From NCBI GenBank assembly GCA_024274705.1, contig JAJSAL010000062.1, forward strand, positions 1 to 64,000: 64,000 bases of DNA. The letters are read 5' to 3'. Every line of letters begins with the position of its first letter. Within the stretch, counting starts at the first letter, position 1. The DNA is from Spirochaetota bacterium (GTDB lineage: Bacteria; Spirochaetota; Spirochaetia; SPDA01; JAJSAL01). The notes beneath the pieces were generated by a model. The model worked only from the letters and a program-made list of their open reading frames with translations, ran no database searches and was not told the origin of the DNA. The position numbers and the translations under genes were made by a program. Below, piece by piece: positions 23,135 through 31,518 of the stretch.

Positions 23135-24112
23135 ATGAAACGAATTGTCGGTGTATTGTTGATCTTTGCCTTCCTTGGGTCGGCAGGGCTGGTATTTGCC
23201 GCAGGAAAGAAGGAAGCAGAGAAACCGGTATTAGGTCTTGTTATCTGGAACAAGTATCATCCTGTTGTTCAGATAATGGAAGCGGGTTTCCTGGCCAAGG
23301 CTGAAGAACTGGGCTACCAGGGAAAGCTTTACGCTTCCGAGGGGTCGGACCTGGCCGGAGCTATTGCGCTAGGGGAACAGGCTGTTGCCGAGAAAGTTGC
23401 GGGACTGGCTATATATCAACTCGATCCCGGGATTCGGCCTTTAATGAAAAAGGCTTCAGATGCAGGTATCCCGGTTGTTGTCCCCCACAGCATGATAACA
23501 CCATCAGAAGTACCGGGGCCGATAGGCTGGGTAACTAACGATAATGTTGCATTCGGAATCGAAGCCGGGAAGGCCCTGGCGGAAGCATTGGGCGGAAAAG
23601 GTACTATTGCCATTACCCAGGGCGGATTCAATCCCCAGGAAAATCCTCCCGCAGAGGCGCTTACCGCATTCATCAGGGATAACTATCCAGATATAAAAGT
23701 CCTTGATCCCATCGAAGAAGGCTTTGACATGGCTGTTGCTGAATCGCGGATAACGTCTCTTATCCAGGCGAACCCTGATATATCCGCAGGATTCGGTACA
23801 ACCGGTAATAGCCCGATCACATGGTCCAATGCATGTAACAATATTGGCAGGGATGACATCCTCATTATCGGGATGGATTACTCCCGCCAGAATGTCGACC
23901 TCGTTAAGAACGGAAAAGTATTCGGCATTGTGGCGCAGCCGCTTTTCGAAATCTTTCAGGAATGTGCCGTTATATTGGACGCCTATATCAAAGGTAAGCC
24001 ATATCAGTATGAAAATCTGCTTCCGTCTCCGGTTGTACTGAAAAAAGACATCAATACATATGACGCCATTCTTAACCAGGTAGAAGAAGCATTCGCAAGT
24101 ATTAAAAAATAA
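23135..24112 (+). CDS. Sugar-type ABC transporter substrate-binding protein
   Basis: A 325-residue periplasmic binding protein of the ribose/xylose type (PF13407). The signal peptide covers residues 1-22 and the mature protein begins near AAGKKEAEKP, the motif typical of exported proteins in this window. I chose the ATG at 23135, which follows GAGGAGG; the ATG at 23120 would lie upstream of that Shine-Dalgarno sequence. It is the first gene of a 13-gene co-directional operon and is separated from the permease by a hairpin that should raise its expression over the rest. Ligand unknown; a sugar, sugar acid or acyloin-like compound is possible. Confidence 0.85.
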   Translation: MKRIVGVLLIFAFLGSAGLVFAAGKKEAEKPVLGLVIWNKYHPVVQIMEAGFLAKAEELGYQGKLYASEGSDLAGAIALGEQAVAEKVAGLAIYQLDPGIRPLMKKASDAGIPVVVPHSMITPSEVPGPIGWVTNDNVAFGIEAGKALAEALGGKGTIAITQGGFNPQENPPAEALTAFIRDNYPDIKVLDPIEEGFDMAVAESRITSLIQANPDISAGFGTTGNSPITWSNACNNIGRDDILIIGMDYSRQNVDLVKNGKVFGIVAQPLFEIFQECAVILDAYIKGKPYQYENLLPSPVVLKKDINTYDAILNQVEEAFASIKK

Positions 24113-24130
24113 TCTACACTTATAATAAAG

Positions 24131-24158
24131 CGATGGAGATACAATTCTCCATCGTTTT
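24131..24158 (+). terminator. Hairpin/attenuating terminator after the binding-protein gene
   Basis: CGATGGAGA-TACAAT-TCTCCATCG is a perfect 9-bp stem followed by TTTT. Such partial terminators or mRNA-stabilising hairpins are common between binding-protein and permease genes. Confidence 0.65.
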
Positions 24159-24185
24159 CAATACCAGATGTAAGGAGCACGTACG

Positions 24186-25202
24186 TTGGTTTCCCAGACG
24201 AAAAAAGCCATGAATAGAAATTCCGGTTTGACCACAAAGATTGTTCTGAGGAGAATAATAGAAATGCGCGAAGTGGGTATACTTATCCCCTTTGCGATAA
24301 TGATCATCATTGTAGGTATTATCAAGCCGGTGCTGTTTGACCCGGGAACCCTGAAGGCGATGGCAAGAGGATACGCTCTCTTTGGCATTGTCGCTATCGG
24401 TGAGTCACTGGTCATACTCACCGGTGAATTTGACGTATCTGTCGGTTCTGTTGCCGGTTTTGGCGCGGTCCTTACCATGGAACTTGCGAATAACGGCAAC
24501 GTACCCCCGGCGCTGGCATTGATTGTGGCTGTCATTGCCTGTGCCGGAATTGGATTCATAAACGGGTTCGTTGTGGTAAAGCTGAAGATACGCTCCTTTA
24601 TTGCTACTATCGCCATGCTGTACACGGCCCGGGGACTATGTTTCGTGATGACGAAAGGGTATCCCCTTTATCCGTTACCCGGCTGGATGCAGAAATTGGG
24701 ACTCTTGGAACCCCTGGGAACTTCCTTTGGATTCATCTTGTTCCTGGTTCTTATACTGGTTTTTCAATGGATACTCTTAAACACAAGGTACGGAAAGCAC
24801 CTGCTGGCAGTAGGAAACGATGAAAGGGTGGCGAACCTGCTGGGAATTAAGTCCGATCGGATAAAAATCGGAGTATTTATGATGAGCGGTGTCCTTTCCT
24901 GTATCGGGGGGTTCCTGCTGGCATGTCAGATGCAGACTGCCATGGCTGATATCGGGCGGACCTGGGAAATGCGGGTTATTGCCGCCTGTGCGATAGGCGG
25001 GATCAGCCTTGTAGGAGGATCCGGATCGTTTATCGGAACATTTATTGGCATTTGTTTTCTTGCCCTGATCAATAACGGTCTGGTACTGCTGAATATATCG
25101 ACTCATTGGCAGGATGTTGTGCTGGGAATCATCTTGATCCTTGCTGTCTATATGGATTTGTTTAAAAAGAAGCAAAGCCAGGTTGTGAGGGTTAAAAAAT
25201 GA
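24186..25202 (+). CDS. Sugar ABC transporter permease (RbsC-like)
   Basis: A 338-residue permease of the ribose/xylose family with eight to ten transmembrane helices. LTGEFDVSVGSVAGFGAV (about residue 79) and ACAIGGISLVGGSGSFIG (about residue 262) are conserved family segments. The start is TTG at 24186, supported by AAGGAG 8 nt upstream. It overlaps the ATPase gene by ATGA. Confidence 0.86.
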   Translation: MVSQTKKAMNRNSGLTTKIVLRRIIEMREVGILIPFAIMIIIVGIIKPVLFDPGTLKAMARGYALFGIVAIGESLVILTGEFDVSVGSVAGFGAVLTMELANNGNVPPALALIVAVIACAGIGFINGFVVVKLKIRSFIATIAMLYTARGLCFVMTKGYPLYPLPGWMQKLGLLEPLGTSFGFILFLVLILVFQWILLNTRYGKHLLAVGNDERVANLLGIKSDRIKIGVFMMSGVLSCIGGFLLACQMQTAMADIGRTWEMRVIAACAIGGISLVGGSGSFIGTFIGICFLALINNGLVLLNISTHWQDVVLGIILILAVYMDLFKKKQSQVVRVKK

Positions 25203-25984
25203 CCAGTAAAGTCATAAGAATGTCAGGCGTTACCAAACGGTACGTCGGGACAGTGGCTGTCGATAATGTGGATTTGGAACTTTATGAAGGTGAAATACTG
25301 GCTATAGTCGGCGATAACGGCGCCGGTAAATCAACTCTGATAAAGATGATTTCAGGAGCCGTAATCCCTGATGAAGGGAGTATTTTTGTGAACGGGGAAA
25401 AGGTGAATATCAAATCCCCTGCGGATTCCCTTAGGCTGGGTATAGAAACAATTTATCAGGATCTTGCCCTGTATCCCGCTATGGATCTGACCACTAATAT
25501 CTTCAGCGGGCGGGAGTATATCAAACACAACCTCTTTGGCAGATTATTCAACGTGGTTGACAAGAAGAAGATGAAAGAGGAAGCACAGAAAGCTCTCTCA
25601 AAGATCTCTTTTAACATGCCTTGGATGAAGGAAAAAGTGGAAAATTTTTCAGGTGGTCAGAAACAGGCAATAGCGATTACACGAGCGAACATATTCAGCA
25701 AGAATGTACTTATTATGGATGAACCCACCGCGGCTTTAGGGGTTCAAGAAAGTGTGAAAGTACTTGAGTTGATCAAGGAATTCTCGGTTCGAAAAGCTGT
25801 GAAATCCATTATCGTTATAAGCCATAATATGGAACATGTTATTGGCCTCGCCAACCGGGTAATTGTCATGAGGCGGGGCAGAAGAGTGGGTGCTATCGAT
25901 ATAGATGAATACAAGAAGCAGGATAACATGGTGAAACTCCAGGGTAAACTTGTTGCATTGATAACCGGATTGGAGTTCGATTAG
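25199..25984 (+). CDS. Sugar ABC transporter ATP-binding protein, single domain
   Basis: A 261-residue ABC ATPase. Walker A is GDNGAGKST (about residue 38), the signature NFSGGQKQA (about residue 149) and Walker B VLIMDEPTAAL (about residue 170). Most RbsA/XylG-type proteins have two fused ATPase domains of about 500 residues; this one has a single domain, as in the FrcA-type systems, and would act as a homodimer. It is coupled to the permease gene by overlap. Confidence 0.86.
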   Translation: MTSKVIRMSGVTKRYVGTVAVDNVDLELYEGEILAIVGDNGAGKSTLIKMISGAVIPDEGSIFVNGEKVNIKSPADSLRLGIETIYQDLALYPAMDLTTNIFSGREYIKHNLFGRLFNVVDKKKMKEEAQKALSKISFNMPWMKEKVENFSGGQKQAIAITRANIFSKNVLIMDEPTAALGVQESVKVLELIKEFSVRKAVKSIIVISHNMEHVIGLANRVIVMRRGRRVGAIDIDEYKKQDNMVKLQGKLVALITGLEFD

Positions 25985-25996
25985 GGGATAATAGAA

Positions 25997-26977
25997 ATGA
26001 AAAGCGGCATGATATCAAAAGAGGAAGCTCTGCAGCTGTACAGAACCATGTTTCTTCTTCGGGAATTCGAGAACAACGTATCAATATGCTACAGACAGGG
26101 GGAAATACCTGGGTTTGTGCATCTCTACCAGGGAGAAGAGGCGGTTGCTGCAGGAGTCTGCGCGCATCTGACGGCGGAGGATATTGTGGCGAGTACCCAC
26201 AGAGGGCACGGCCATGTGCTCGCAAAGGGATGTGATATCAAGGGTGTCATGGCAGAGTTGTATGCCAAATCCACGGGCCTAAGCGGGGGCAGGGGAGGAA
26301 GTATGCACATGTACGATAAGGCTCATGGTCTTGTCGGAACCAACGGCATAGTAGGCGGCAGCATTCCCATGGCCCTTGGGGCCGCCCTGACATTCAGGAC
26401 CAGGGGCGTGACCGATGTAGCCGTCGCTTTCTTCGGTGACGGGGCGAGCAACATGGGAATTCTATACGAATCACTCAATCTTGCTTCGAAGCTTAACCTT
26501 CCGGTCCTCTTTGTGTGTGAAAATAATCTGTATGCCACTTCCACCCCTTTAAGCCGTGTGGCGGCGAATCCCGAAATCGCAACCAGGGCAGGGGCTTTCG
26601 ACATGCCCGGGATCGCTGTTGATGGAAACGATGTGAAGGAGGTTTTCTTAGAATCCGGTAAAGCTGTTGAGCGGGCGAGAGACGGAGAGGGGCCGACCTT
26701 GATTGAGGCCCGGACATACCGTCACCATGGACATCATGAAGGTGACGAGCTGTACGGAACGTACCGGACGAAAGAAGAGGTTGATCACTGGAAGGAGAAG
26801 AGGGATCCCCTCGCTCGTTTTCGAAAGTGTCTCCTGGATGAGTATTCGGTTAACGATGAAGCCTTAAACGTGCTGGAAGACGGAGTGAATGGCCTAATTC
26901 AGGAATCCATCGATTTTTCCAGAAAGGGTGAATCCCCCGGGCTGGATACCCTTCGTGATTATATTTTCAAAGGATAA
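25997..26977 (+). CDS. ThDP-dependent dehydrogenase E1 alpha (acetoin dehydrogenase-like)
   Basis: A 326-residue E1 alpha subunit of the 2-oxoacid/acetoin dehydrogenase group. The thiamine-diphosphate motif runs from GDGASNMG (about residue 149) to CENN (about residue 176). GRGGSMHM and TNGIVGGSIP resemble AcoA (acetoin dehydrogenase) more than pyruvate dehydrogenase. It binds ThDP and Mg with the beta subunit encoded 6 nt downstream. The family cleaves acetoin or decarboxylates 2-oxoacids, passing the acyl unit to lipoyl-E2. Here no E2 or E3 gene follows, only a free lipoyl domain; see findings. AGGGGAT lies before the ATG. Confidence 0.85.
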   Translation: MKSGMISKEEALQLYRTMFLLREFENNVSICYRQGEIPGFVHLYQGEEAVAAGVCAHLTAEDIVASTHRGHGHVLAKGCDIKGVMAELYAKSTGLSGGRGGSMHMYDKAHGLVGTNGIVGGSIPMALGAALTFRTRGVTDVAVAFFGDGASNMGILYESLNLASKLNLPVLFVCENNLYATSTPLSRVAANPEIATRAGAFDMPGIAVDGNDVKEVFLESGKAVERARDGEGPTLIEARTYRHHGHHEGDELYGTYRTKEEVDHWKEKRDPLARFRKCLLDEYSVNDEALNVLEDGVNGLIQESIDFSRKGESPGLDTLRDYIFKG

Positions 26978-26983
26978 CAGCAG

Positions 26984-27955
26984 ATGGGAAAAAAAATAAG
27001 CTACATGATGGCCATACGGGACGGAATTGCCGAGGAGATGCGAAGAGATCCGACAATCATTATCATAGGGGAAGGGATCGGGGATCGCGGCGGCAGTTAT
27101 GGTCATACAAAGAACCTGTGGCACGAATTCGGAGAGCAAAGAGTAATCGATGTCCCTATCAGTGAAAATGGATGGGCCGGTATGGGAGTCGGTGCCGCAG
27201 CATCAGGTCTTAGGCCGATATTGGATTTGATGTTCGCGGATATCCTTTTTGAGATAATGAGTCCCATTGCTCACCAGGCAGGAAAACTGCACTACATGTC
27301 CAATGGCCAGTTCTCGGTTCCCCTGGTACTGAGATCCCAGATGGGTGCCCGGACCACGGGGCCCCACCATTCGGGAGCGTATTATCCTATGCTTATGCAC
27401 CTGCCCGGTATAAAAATAGCGGTTCCTTCGGATGCGTATACTGCCAAGGGTCTGATGAAAACCGCGATTCGTGATGAAAACCCGGTACTGTTCTGTGAGG
27501 ATAAGTTTTTCTTTCACAAGAAAATGGAAATCCCGGAAGAGGAGTATACCATCCCCTTCGGAGAAGCTTCAATTATTCGCCCGGGCAGCCAGGTAACCAT
27601 CGTAGCCGTCGGTACAATGCTCCAGCGGGTTCTCGATGCCCTGGATTCCATGGAATCGAAAGTAGATGCTGAAGTAATCGATCCCAGAACGGTTGTTCCC
27701 CTGGATATGGAAACCATAGCCGGGTCGGTTGAAAAAACAGGCCGCCTTCTGATCGTAGAAGAGGCTCATCTGACCTGTAACGCCGGAGCGGAAATCATCG
27801 CCCTGATCTGTTCCATGAATCCAGGAATATTGAAAAAGAGTGACCGGGTGGCAACCTTTGACATACCCCACCCGTTTTCCCCGGCACTTGAAGGAGAAAT
27901 GGTGCCCAATAAGAAAAGAATTATAAATTCCATTGTACAACTGGTACAGGAATAA
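26984..27955 (+). CDS. ThDP-dependent dehydrogenase E1 beta (acetoin dehydrogenase-like)
   Basis: A 323-residue E1 beta subunit. EGIGDRGGSYGHTKNL is at about residues 27-42, the conserved FADILFE near residue 86 and the transketolase C-terminal domain from about residue 200 (VDAEVIDPRTVVPLD, with ETIAGSVEKTGRLLIVEE). It forms an alpha2-beta2 heterotetramer with the preceding product and completes the ThDP pocket. The reading frame is full length. Confidence 0.85.
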   Translation: MGKKISYMMAIRDGIAEEMRRDPTIIIIGEGIGDRGGSYGHTKNLWHEFGEQRVIDVPISENGWAGMGVGAAASGLRPILDLMFADILFEIMSPIAHQAGKLHYMSNGQFSVPLVLRSQMGARTTGPHHSGAYYPMLMHLPGIKIAVPSDAYTAKGLMKTAIRDENPVLFCEDKFFFHKKMEIPEEEYTIPFGEASIIRPGSQVTIVAVGTMLQRVLDALDSMESKVDAEVIDPRTVVPLDMETIAGSVEKTGRLLIVEEAHLTCNAGAEIIALICSMNPGILKKSDRVATFDIPHPFSPALEGEMVPNKKRIINSIVQLVQE

Positions 27956-27977
27956 CAAGGATGAAGTGAGTTTTAAA

Positions 27978-28220
27978 ATGAAAGTAGATGTTCTGATTCC
28001 CCAGCAGGGATTAACTTCAGAAGAAGTGGTGATTGTAGAAATTTTTAAAAAGGTGGGGGAAAAAGTAAAAACAGGAGAAGAAATTCTTCAGATGGAATCG
28101 GAGAAGGCGAATTTTCCCCTGGAATCCCCTACTGACGGAATAATCGTAGAAATTCGGGTGAAGGAACAGGATGAGGTCAACATAGGTGAAGTCGCCCTGG
28201 TGATAGAAGAGGACCGGTAA
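27978..28220 (+). CDS. Free-standing lipoyl (or biotinyl) carrier domain
   Basis: An 80-residue protein that is a single lipoyl domain. The modified Lys is in MESEKANFPLESP (about residue 43), in the EKA hairpin typical of lipoyl domains (usually DKA). It lacks the subunit-binding domain and the acyltransferase catalytic domain of E2, so it cannot itself transfer the acyl group to CoA. I chose the ATG at 27978; the upstream in-frame ATG lies within the E1 beta gene. Its position directly after E1 alpha/beta makes it their likely acceptor. Biotin attachment is less likely, since that requires MKM. Confidence 0.82.
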   Translation: MKVDVLIPQQGLTSEEVVIVEIFKKVGEKVKTGEEILQMESEKANFPLESPTDGIIVEIRVKEQDEVNIGEVALVIEEDR

Positions 28221-28221
28221 C

Positions 28222-28995
28222 GTGGAAATTGACAAACTCTTTTCCCTTAACGGGAAGACTGCGGTAATTACCGGTGCCCTCGGGGGATTCGGAGAAGTTG
28301 TCGTGCCGATGTTGGCTGCCGCCGGGGCGGATGTGGCAATGGCCAGCAGGAGGGATCGTGCCTGCAGTGTACCGTTGGTGGAGAAAGTTGAATCCCTCGG
28401 AAGAAAGGCGGTTTTCTACCAATGCAATATCCGTGATGAAAACCAGGTTATTACTTTCGCTGAAAAGGTCAAAGAGGATTTTGAACAGGTTGATATTCTC
28501 ATAAATAACGCCGGATATGCGCAGCTGGTTCCTCTTGAGAAAATGAAGGGAGATCAATTCAAGGACACAGTGGAAACAAGCTTGATGGGAAGCTTCTACT
28601 GTACCAGGGAATTCGGTAAGCATATGATCCGGCAGAAAAGCGGGCGGGTCATATGTATCGCGTCCATTGCAGGGCTTATAGGTCTGCCGAGAGGGACAGC
28701 TCATCATGGAGCGGCAAAGGCAGGTGTTATGGGTTTTGTCCGGACTGCTGCGGTAGAATGGGCCGGATACGGCATCACCGTCAATGCTATCGCTCCCGGT
28801 CAGATAGACACCCCGCCTCTGCGTGCAGTTATGGAGGATCCCGGTTTCGCGGCGGATATAGTAAGGGGTATTCCTTTAGGGAGAGTGGGGCGTCCCGATG
28901 AAATCGGAGCTGCTATTATATATCTTGCGTCGGATTCTGCAGCATTTATAACCGGCCAGACACTGGTTGTGGATGGGGGAGCGACAATATTTTGA
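28222..28995 (+). CDS. Atypical SDR with His in place of the catalytic Tyr
   Basis: A 257-residue short-chain dehydrogenase fold. TGALGGFGEVV (residues 13-23) and NNAG (about residue 93) are normal, and the catalytic Ser is present in IASIAGLIG. The catalytic motif YxxxK reads HGAAK (about residues 158-162, within TAHHGAAKAG): the proton-donating Tyr is replaced by His. The DNA in this stretch is CAT CAT GGA GCG GCA AAG. C-terminal VVDGGATIF is canonical. It could be a dehydrogenase with changed chemistry, an epimerase or a non-redox member. Start GTG at 28222, right after the lipoyl gene stop. Confidence 0.82.
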   Translation: MEIDKLFSLNGKTAVITGALGGFGEVVVPMLAAAGADVAMASRRDRACSVPLVEKVESLGRKAVFYQCNIRDENQVITFAEKVKEDFEQVDILINNAGYAQLVPLEKMKGDQFKDTVETSLMGSFYCTREFGKHMIRQKSGRVICIASIAGLIGLPRGTAHHGAAKAGVMGFVRTAAVEWAGYGITVNAIAPGQIDTPPLRAVMEDPGFAADIVRGIPLGRVGRPDEIGAAIIYLASDSAAFITGQTLVVDGGATIF

Positions 28996-30161
28996 GTATG
29001 CGGATAGGATTAACAGGATGCGGCTTTATTTCGACATATCACTATGATTGCCTCAAACGGGTATACGGGGTGGATACGGAAGTTGTCGGGGTCTTCGATG
29101 TTGTCCGGGGTAAAGCTGAAACATTTGCCTCGGAAAGAGGCATGAGGGCTTTTTCAAGCTTGTCCGATCTTCTGGACAATGTTGATGCCGTCACTGTCGG
29201 GACACCCCCGGCGACCCACGAAAGTATCATCCTTCAAGCTGCGGAGGCGGGAAAGCATGTAATGTGTGAAAAGCCCCTTATCGGATACGCCCCGGATCCT
29301 GGGGAAACAGACTTCAACGGTCTTCTCGCGCCTAAAGAACCGATGCGGGATGCCGTTTATCAGAGCCTCGATCGGATTGAGCGTGCGGTACATCACAATG
29401 ATATTCGTTTCTGTTATTTCGAAAACCTGATCTACTCCCCTTCTCTTCAGAAAGAACGGGAGGTCATCGAGAAAACCGGGGCACAGGTTCTAAGAATGCT
29501 CGGCGAAGAATCCCACCGGGGAAATCATGCTGCTTATTCAAGCCAGTGGAAATACGCATGCGGAGGGTCCCTTATCAGTACCGGAAGTCATCCTATCGGC
29601 GCCCTTCTCTACCTTAAGCGGATAGAAGGGTTTGCCCGGGGAGACGGACCGATCAAGCCGGCAGGTGTAAGTGCCCGGATACAGTGTCTTACCCGGAAAG
29701 GGTCTTACAAAGATAAAGGCTTTCTACGGTCCGACTACCAGGATGTGGAAGATTACGCCTGGATTCATATCGATTTTGAGGATGAAACCGTCGGGGACGT
29801 GATAACCGGCGCTACCGTTTTAGGCGGAATCTATGATTATGTAGAAGTCTTTGCGAATAATCACAGATCCCGTTGCCGGATGAATCCTGTCGACACTCTG
29901 GATGTTTATAATCCGGACGCCACCGGTTTCGACCAGGTGTATCTTGAATACGGATTGACTACAAACAAGGGCTGGTCCCATGCCGTTACCGATGAATACT
30001 GGGTGATGGGATACCAGCAGGAAATGCAGGATGCCGTTGCAAGTTTCACGATGAACCGGAAGCCCATAGCTGACCTGGATGTAGCGGTAGATACGACGAA
30101 AGTCATTTATTCTGCATATCTATCTGCGGAACGGGAAGGAGCGAAAGTCCTGTTGGGTTAA
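28992..30161 (+). CDS. Gfo/Idh/MocA family oxidoreductase
   Basis: A 389-residue oxidoreductase with an N-terminal NAD(P)-binding Rossmann fold (GLTGCGFISTYHYD, residues 5-18) and the conserved CEKPL motif (about residue 93). The family oxidises or isomerises sugars, inositols and sugar acids. The C-terminal domain (FEDETVGDVITGATVLGG) is the usual beta-sheet dimer domain. Start TTG at 28992 overlaps the previous stop; the ATG at 28998 is an alternative. It supports a carbohydrate-derived substrate for the operon. Confidence 0.84.
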   Translation: MSMRIGLTGCGFISTYHYDCLKRVYGVDTEVVGVFDVVRGKAETFASERGMRAFSSLSDLLDNVDAVTVGTPPATHESIILQAAEAGKHVMCEKPLIGYAPDPGETDFNGLLAPKEPMRDAVYQSLDRIERAVHHNDIRFCYFENLIYSPSLQKEREVIEKTGAQVLRMLGEESHRGNHAAYSSQWKYACGGSLISTGSHPIGALLYLKRIEGFARGDGPIKPAGVSARIQCLTRKGSYKDKGFLRSDYQDVEDYAWIHIDFEDETVGDVITGATVLGGIYDYVEVFANNHRSRCRMNPVDTLDVYNPDATGFDQVYLEYGLTTNKGWSHAVTDEYWVMGYQQEMQDAVASFTMNRKPIADLDVAVDTTKVIYSAYLSAEREGAKVLLG

Positions 30162-30181
30162 CGCAGATGAAGGAGATGAAC

Positions 30182-31501
30182 ATGAATAAGGCGAGTAATG
30201 TGAAGACACCGATTCCGGGTCCAAAATCCCGGGAATACATAGAAAAATGGCACTCCTTTGAAGCGAATAAGACAGGTTTTCAAGCACCCGTCGCTATTCA
30301 AAGCGGAAGGGGGGCGGTCCTGAAAGACGTGGACGGCAACACGTTTATCGACTGGACAAGCGGTGTCCTTGTAGCCAATGTGGGGCACTGTCATCCTAAA
30401 CTTGTTCAGGCGATTCAAACAGCGGCGAACACGGTTCTCAACTGTTATGAATATCCTACTCCTCAAAGAGTGAGCGCGGCAGAGGCATTGGTAAGGTCGG
30501 CGCCGCTGCATCTCGATACATGTTTTTTTCTCTGTACCGGGGCAGAGGCCACGGAGGCAGCGGTTAAAATCATGAAAAAAGCCACCGGGTGTTACGAAAT
30601 TATCGGCTTCTTCGGAGGGTTCCATGGAAGGACCCATAACGCAGCCAGTGTCGGAGGCATGCTGAAAGCAAAGAAAGGGTACGGTCCGGCTGTCCCTGGA
30701 GTAATCAGGCTCCCTTTTCCCTATTGCTACCGGTGCCCCTTTTCAGCATCCATCGACTCATGTGGTATGATGTGTATCGATTATTATGATCAGGTCATTC
30801 TCGCCAATTCTACCGGCAGCATTGCCGGAATTATCGTGGAGCCTTACCTGGGTACCGCCGGCTTTATATTCCCTCCTTCCGGATGGCTAAAAAGACTCGA
30901 AGCCTGGGCGAAGGACAGAGGTTTTCTCTTTACCCTGGATGAAGTGCAGTCGTCTTTTGGCCGGACCGGTACAATGTGGGCCATGGAGTGGGAAGACAGT
31001 AAACCCGATATTGTGGCCGTGGGAAAGGGAATCGGCAGCGGTATAACAACATCAGCCATTCTGTTAACAAAGATCCTGCTCGAACATATAGAACCAGGAG
31101 ACCTGGGAAGTACCAACGGCGGAACGCCCATATCCACCGCGGCATGTTCGGCGGTCCTTCAGATTCTCATGGAAGATAGACTGGTGGAGAACAGCCAAAG
31201 TATGGGAGAGATTATGAAACTCCGTCTCCAGGACGTGCAGGAGAAGAGTTCCATCCTGGGTGATGTCAGGGGGAAAGGCCTGGTTCTCGGTCTTGAGCTG
31301 GTTAAGGATAAAATATCCAAAGAGCCGGCCCCGGAACAAGCCAGGGAACTGGTGTTGCGGTGTGCCGAGAAAGGCCTCCTTATTGGTATTGTCGGATCTT
31401 GCGGAAATGTGATCAGGGTTGCTCCCCCCCTTGTGATTACAGAAGAGCAGGTACACGAAAGCCTTGATATACTGGAAGGAGCCTTGCTTGGTATAACATA
31501 G
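30182..31501 (+). CDS. Class III PLP-dependent aminotransferase (GABA-transaminase-like)
   Basis: A 439-residue class III aminotransferase. The PLP Lys is in VAVGKGIGSG (about residue 285), the ring Asp in FTLDEVQSSFGRTG (about residue 256) and a CYRCPFSASIDSCGMMC insert (about residue 184) carries four Cys, like the cysteine cluster of eukaryotic and bacterial GABA transaminases. I chose the ATG at 30182, which has AAGGAG 6 nt upstream, over the ATG at 30167. Within the operon it may transaminate an aldehyde or keto sugar intermediate, or remove nitrogen from the substrate. Confidence 0.85.
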   Translation: MNKASNVKTPIPGPKSREYIEKWHSFEANKTGFQAPVAIQSGRGAVLKDVDGNTFIDWTSGVLVANVGHCHPKLVQAIQTAANTVLNCYEYPTPQRVSAAEALVRSAPLHLDTCFFLCTGAEATEAAVKIMKKATGCYEIIGFFGGFHGRTHNAASVGGMLKAKKGYGPAVPGVIRLPFPYCYRCPFSASIDSCGMMCIDYYDQVILANSTGSIAGIIVEPYLGTAGFIFPPSGWLKRLEAWAKDRGFLFTLDEVQSSFGRTGTMWAMEWEDSKPDIVAVGKGIGSGITTSAILLTKILLEHIEPGDLGSTNGGTPISTAACSAVLQILMEDRLVENSQSMGEIMKLRLQDVQEKSSILGDVRGKGLVLGLELVKDKISKEPAPEQARELVLRCAEKGLLIGIVGSCGNVIRVAPPLVITEEQVHESLDILEGALLGIT

Positions 31502-31518
31502 GTAGGTGTGATCCTGTT

